A stretch of 64,000 bases of DNA. Source: Breviolum minutum Mf 1.05b.01 (taxonomy: Eukaryota > Sar > Dinophyceae > Suessiales > Symbiodiniaceae). The translations under genes and the position numbers were made by a program. Below the pieces are notes generated by a model. The model made no database searches, had not been told where the DNA came from, and saw only the letters and a list, made by a program, of their open reading frames with translations. Location of the stretch: the NCBI GenBank assembly GCA_000507305.1, contig DF240780.1, forward strand, positions 37,580 to 101,579, read 5' to 3'. Below are positions 59,794 through 64,000 of the stretch, piece after piece (positions within the stretch are counted from its first letter, which is position 1; each line of letters opens with the position of its first letter).

Positions 59794-59880
59794 ATCTTCA
59801 TCCTCGTCGCGCTCTGGCGCGGTGCGCAGCTTGTGAAGAATCTGTCGCAACGAGACGACCCGGAGACCCATCAACCATCA
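59794..59880 (-). CDS. Candidate exon with acidic run (ERDEDEDDSEV)
   Basis: The minus strand reads LRVVSLRQILHKLRTAPERD then EDEDDSEVPSRVKR: a basic helix followed by an acidic cluster. Good continuity and high GC. The boundaries are approximate (a donor GAG|GTGCCA is possible). Confidence 0.4.
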
Positions 59881-60128
59881 ACACGAGCTCTGAATCGATG
59901 ATATTTTCGGAACAGTTCTGTCTAAAGATCTCACCCACATGGGGCCCCCCTCAAAAATACCAAAAGGACATCTTTTTACCAACAGTTTTTCTGAAGGATT
60001 GTTTTTTCGAATTGTGGGGGTGAAAGGGGAAGTTTGGGGTATCTTCCCAGGGGTATGTGGGCAAAATGATTGATTCTGGTAGAAGGTGGGCTTGGCAGCA
60101 TTCAAAGTCCACCCCATTGGTAGTCTTT

Positions 60129-60243
60129 AATAGGTACATATACCTAGAACCCAGCTGACCTCTTTTTGCAGGGAGTTTGACCTTCCATTTTATGGGTCAA
60201 ATCATTCAAAATATATGGGTGATGTGGGTTCTAGGTACATGTA
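60129..60243. mobile_element. Short inverted-repeat element (family L)
   Basis: ATACCTAGAACCCAGCTGACC facing GATGTGGGTTCTAGGTACAT. A second copy at about 36715-36787 has CCTAGAACCCAAGTGACCTC and GAGTTCTAGGTATG. Confidence 0.6.
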
Positions 60244-60245
60244 TC

Positions 60246-60249
60246 TATG

Positions 60250-60284
<35 letters not shown>

Positions 60285-60340
60285 ACATGTTAATTTAGAT
60301 ATATATAACAGGTATATATATATATATATATAGAACAGAT
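60246..60340. repeat. AT-rich (TA)n / (TG)n low-complexity tract
   Basis: Two (TA)n blocks with GTGTGTGTGTGTG between them. Similar shorter (TA)n tracts occur at 7965-7981, 12783-12803, 20412-20436 and 57300-57350. Confidence 0.85.
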
Positions 60341-61272
60341 ATATTTTTTAATATATTGCTCCTTTTCTATACACCAGGTATAGCTTGCCCTTTGGAGTTG
60401 CATGCTTTAAATGCTTTGCGCCTTTGAAATCTGCAAAGATACCGTCCTTAAAAACTAACATTGCCCCTGGGCATTGCAGGGAGTCTCTTAATTTTGAGAC
60501 TTCCCAGGAAAATTGCTAAGTGGAACAATTGCCATCTCTGAAACTAATACCTGAAGTATAGCCCTTGAAAATCAATGGTTGGAAGATGAATTTCCTTGCG
60601 GGGAGGCCCATTTTCACAGGCTGTGTTAGTTTCAGGGAGGGTACACTTTCGGTGTTCATCTTTCATTCCAATAGTCGGGAAAACAAAATGGTAGATTCCA
60701 TGAATTTCGCCGAGAAAGAGATGTTTAATCGTTCTTTTTAACAGAAATTGGCACCTCACCTGTCACTCGGTCAATATCACAGTGAACAGAGGGTGGTTTG
60801 TGAGTCCAGGTTGTTGTATCTACCGTATGGAATCATGGCAATCTCAGGAAACGCCACCCCCAAACGCCACGCGAACCCCAAGAAATGCGGCCTTTAAATA
60901 AGTCACTCTTCTGGTCGTCAATAGTCCCTTAATAAAAATCTTAGTAAGGCCTTTGTTCCTCCCAGGAAACGGTGGCAACTTGCGCCCCTGCAATTCACCA
61001 AAAAATCGCCGGGCCTTGTGAAGGGATTATGAACTACCATTGTCCCTTCCCTTATGAATGCGACTTGCGATGGGGGGGGTGCTCTTAGATTCCCGTGAAT
61101 TGTAAGTCTGTAAGTCCAGTCGACTATAAAAATAAGTGTCCAGTCCCTGGATTTGTTGATTGAAAATCCTTAGTAAAACAATGGTCTTGAAACGGAAAAA
61201 ACACGAACTTGGAATCCCAGAAATATATTGGGGTCCTGGGTAAACATATAATACCGTAATCTACCTGGGTAG

Positions 61273-61405
61273 TACTTGGATGTTTCAGGAAGTTAGTAAA
61301 TGGTTAATAAATGGGTTATAATCCCAATATACCTCATTTACAAGCAAGTAGATTATAACCCATTGATCCTAACCATTGATCCTAACTTCCTGGGACATCC
61401 AAGTA
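61273..61405. mobile_element. MITE family E copy
   Basis: TACTTGGATGTTTCAGGAAG ... CTTCCTGGGACATCCAAGTA. Other E copies or parts: 14547-14760, 40042-40164, 56264-56389. Confidence 0.8.
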
Positions 61406-62043
61406 GTTCATCCCCAACAAATCCATACAAATCCAACCAAACGACCAGGCTCAGGATGGTAGTCGACTTTGTTGGAATCCCAGGGTGGTAGCCCGCCATT
61501 CCCGAATTTTCCCAAGCCAATCCCCAACAACGACCTCTTCAACGCCACCATTGGGTACGCCATCCTGGAGGATTGGACGATCCCATGGCCACTCCAAGCA
61601 GGGGCGGGGAGCAGGTTGATTTACCTAGGATATAGGGTAATATAGAGTAGATTCGATAGTAGGTAAACAAATCATACATTGAGTGTTGCGTGTCTGGGTA
61701 TGAGTTAAATGATGAGATTTGTCTTAAAACAGTTATATATTCTGTTGTTTTCTCCTATATACATAAATTGAAAGAACATATGGCGCAGTCCTACCTCTCG
61801 GGAACGATGATTGCCATCTATATATTTCGACTATACATCAACTTTCACTAGTGACCAGCATTTTATTCACTTATAGGTCAGAGATTTAGGATACGCCCCT
61901 GAGAACTAACCTGACATTGGAAAATTCACCCATCTTTTAATAGGAAATACAGCTTCATTCATGGTTGAGTTTCCAGCCAGTCATGTTAGTTTTTTTGTTG
62001 TTTTTTTTTTGGGGGGGGGTGTTGGTAAATCCAAAGCTATACC

Positions 62044-62145
62044 TAGTTGGTGGTTGAACCAACCCATTTGGAAGAAATATTAGTCAAAATGGATCATCTC
62101 CCCAGGTAAGGATGAAAACAAAAAATGTTTGAAACCACCACCTAG
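62044..62145. mobile_element. MITE family A copy with TATACC target duplication
   Basis: TAGTTGGTGGTT ... AAACCACCACCTAG, flanked by TATACC at 62038-62043 and 62146-62151. Confidence 0.83.
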
Positions 62146-62585
62146 TATACCCATCATAATTCATCCCTGTCACCCCAAAGAGTCCTCACTTCCACTGTGA
62201 TCATGATGATCTACAGCCGTGGCCTGCAGCGCTCGGGAAGTGCCCGAGAGTTGTTTGAAGAATGTTTGGAAGATTGGTAGAAAATAACTACTTTACTTGC
62301 ACGGATTGCATGCTGGATATCTTGGTATCTCCATGTTTGTTTTCGATCATCAATCATGTACACATGTCTTTAATCACTGTTGTAATCGCTATATACAATC
62401 ACTACGCATTCACTACAAATTTTACAACCCCTCCTTTATTTGCAAAAACTTCTGTGATCTTATGTGATTCAAGTCAATGCTTGTTATACTCCTGGTCATC
62501 TTCAACTGCAGGGTACGAAGGTGGAACCCCAACAAAAAGCTTCGAGAAAATATGTGGAGATCTCAGAGGGTCGTAAGATTAATAC

Positions 62586-62687
62586 ACTCCCTGAAACTAA
62601 CATAGGTGGCTGGAAAATCCACCATTTTGATGGTATTTATCAGGAAAAATGAGGATTTTCATGGGCTATGTTAGTTTCAGGGAGGGT
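62586..62687. mobile_element. MITE family D' copy, near-perfect hairpin
   Basis: ACTCCCTGAAACTAACATAG ... CTATGTTAGTTTCAGGGAG. Other D' copies: 40791-40918, 46731-46827, 55967-56090, 60533-60640, 61897-61995. Confidence 0.78.
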
Positions 62688-63709
62688 ACCCTGAAAAATG
62701 ATGCTTGGAAGACTACATTCCTTTTGGGTTTTGGTAACTTTTCAAGGGAAAACTCGCTGTTAAACTTCGGGAGGTAACCCCAATCTTTCTTACCAATCAG
62801 TGTGCTCCTTTCAAACGAGCTTTCTGGATTTGTTCCTACGGCTATTAGTGAGATTCAACCGGGGCTGTGAAATGCTACAGTATTCTTCGTACCCGGGGAT
62901 CTTATCAACAAGTCCAACCATGGGATTCCTATGCAACTCTTACGTGCCAAAGTAACGAAAAGTTTTTCCCACTTTTTGTGCCGCGGGAGCCACTGAAATT
63001 TTGATGTTTGGATGCCAGGGTTCCTTTTTGGGTTTTGGCCTATGTTCAGGTGGGCTATATATTCTTAGTTCTAGGGGAGGGTACATCTCAAATACCGGCA
63101 AACTCCGGTTTTGAACTCCAAAAAATTACTGTAAAGGTCCTAAGGGAAAGATTCCAAATCAAAAAGCTGTATGGTGATTTTTGTATCATCAGCTTTAGGC
63201 AAAGATTTTGTTGTAGAATAAATGGTATTGTATATCAATGGATTTTTGCAGGTGTTTGTAAAGGCCGGTAGGTGCTACATAATCATCCAATTGGCGATAT
63301 ACTGGGTATATATTGCCTTCTGGGAGGTTGTATAGTCCCTACCACCCTATCACCAGAACCAGAATAATCCATTGAGTGTACTGATTAAACTCCGAAACCT
63401 TCGGCTGGAGCTGATCGACATGCCAATGATTAACTACAACCAATGTAGCTTAGTAAATCATGATACAGCGATGGAAAAAGGTACATGGCACAGTCATATT
63501 GGATGAACAGCCCCTTCATATTGGTTTATATGAACCCTCTAATTAACAACTTTACTAACTTACTTGTTGGTATCTGTGCCATCTTTTTGGACCTCATGAT
63601 TTTTTACCCTTCCAAAAAACTCTCCTTCATTCAACTTTCATGGAAGATAGGTTTTTGTTGTACAAAAGAAGGGGGCCACATCATCGACCCGAAACGTTCA
63701 ATTGATTAC

Positions 63710-63786
63710 TGACACTTCAGCCTTCTGGCGCAAACCCATAATCTGCTTACTCTGCAGTGCCAAGGCATGCATCAAATGCGGTAGTC
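63710..63786 (-). CDS. Candidate exon (LPHLMHALALQSKQIMGLRQ)
   Basis: 77 nt between GGCAG|GACTA and GTGTCA|GTAATC, phase 1 to 0. It encodes LPHLMHALALQSKQIMGLRQ then KAEVS, a helical segment. Together with 63826-63888 and 63940-63997 it suggests the 3' part of a gene entering from the right edge. Confidence 0.5.
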
Positions 63787-63825
63787 CTGCCAGGTTTCCC
63801 CCCATGGGAAGCGGGGGGGGAACAC

Positions 63826-63888
63826 TTCAGGGGTTTCTGAAAACGATTCCTGGCTCTTTTCTTTGGTGATCACGTCTGAAGCAGTGAA
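63826..63888 (-). CDS. Candidate exon (FTASDVITKEKSQESFSETP)
   Basis: Exactly 21 codons between AGAG|TTCAC and CCTGAA|GTGTTC, encoding FTASDVITKEKSQESFSETP and E. The acceptor is not followed by G. The family is unknown. Confidence 0.42.
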
Positions 63889-63939
63889 CTCTTAATTCGA
63901 AAAAATCGGCTTATATATTGGACAAGGTGTGATTTGATC

Positions 63940-63997
63940 CCGCAGCGTCTTGGCGACAGTAGCCCGAGAATCCTTAAGAAATTCTAATATGATCAAG
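63940..63997 (-). CDS. Candidate exon at right edge (LEFLKDSRATVAKTLR)
   Basis: The minus strand reads LIILEFLKDSRATVAKTLR up to a GA donor (CTGCGG|GATCAA). The start is beyond or at the window edge. Confidence 0.4.
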
Positions 63998-64000
63998 CAA

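Larger units (their letters stand above)
59881..63709. other. Stretch dominated by MITEs and AT tracts
   Basis: Elements L, D', E, A and D' lie at 60129, 60533, 61273, 62044 and 62586. Short protein-like segments occur on either strand (61480-61610; plus 62205-62278; plus 63100-63271), but none has a decisive frame with splice sites. Confidence 0.4.

Noticed and set aside
1..64000. tRNA, rRNA, spliced-leader RNA genes and bacterial operons
   Set aside because: No cloverleaf with conserved arms, rRNA core or dinoflagellate spliced-leader sequence was seen, and there are no long ORFs with ribosome binding sites.

Overview
The window looks like nuclear DNA of a dinoflagellate, or a close alveolate relative (inference). 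The sequence evidence is: coding sequence cut into very small exons (28-157 nt); acceptors almost always AG followed by G; donors that are GT, GC or GA; all confidently read genes on one strand (minus); a decayed LINE with the ETSAT-type endonuclease known from dinoflagellate genomes; and a 2OG-Fe(II) oxygenase-like protein of a family I recall as common in dinoflagellates. No bacterial operons, tRNA, rRNA or CRISPR arrays were seen.

Layout. Positions 1-19193 (minus) hold an aldo/keto reductase gene in at least 14 exons. It runs off the left edge at its 3' end, one C-terminal exon was not located, and no start codon was found upstream of 19193. Its exons total about 875 nt, under 5 % of the span. 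The rest is introns packed with short inverted-repeat elements (MITE-like), plus a degenerate LINE at about 1.4-3.3 kb in the last intron. Positions 23346-31652 (minus) hold the second gene, a 2OG-Fe(II) dioxygenase-like protein in eight exons whose reading phases join without error. Positions 34-64 kb contain no gene I can name. They do contain a scatter of short minus-strand segments with good codon continuity, AG|G acceptors and GT/GC/GA donors, which I report as candidate exons of one or more unidentified genes. The longest are at 50642-50795 and 51249-51384.

The dominant component is repeats. At least ten families of 80-240 bp hairpin-like elements recur: A, TAG-TGGTGGTT ends; B, CCCATAGGATCC ends; C, GGGTGTTTCC ends; D and D', AGTTTAACAT or AACTAACAT ends; E, TACTTGGATGTCCC ends; F, CTGTTGATGGAAG ends; G, TACTTGGAGGATCAT ends; I, CCTAGTCTTCC ends; J, GGTTAAGTGACC motif; L, ATACCTAGAACCC motif. 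Several have clear target-site duplications, and one is nested in another. Microsatellites (ATC, TGG, AAGC/AAGA/AAAC) and two minisatellites (about 137 bp and about 58 bp units) also occur.

The most interesting signal is at the exon-intron junctions. Donor and acceptor sites of the same intron often share the same 5-7 nt, so several introns look as if they were bounded by a target-site duplication. At about 58.2 kb a J element sits between 10-bp direct repeats that each contain CAG|GTG. This is what intron-generating transposons (introners) would leave. All assignments here come from reading the sequence; no database search was possible.
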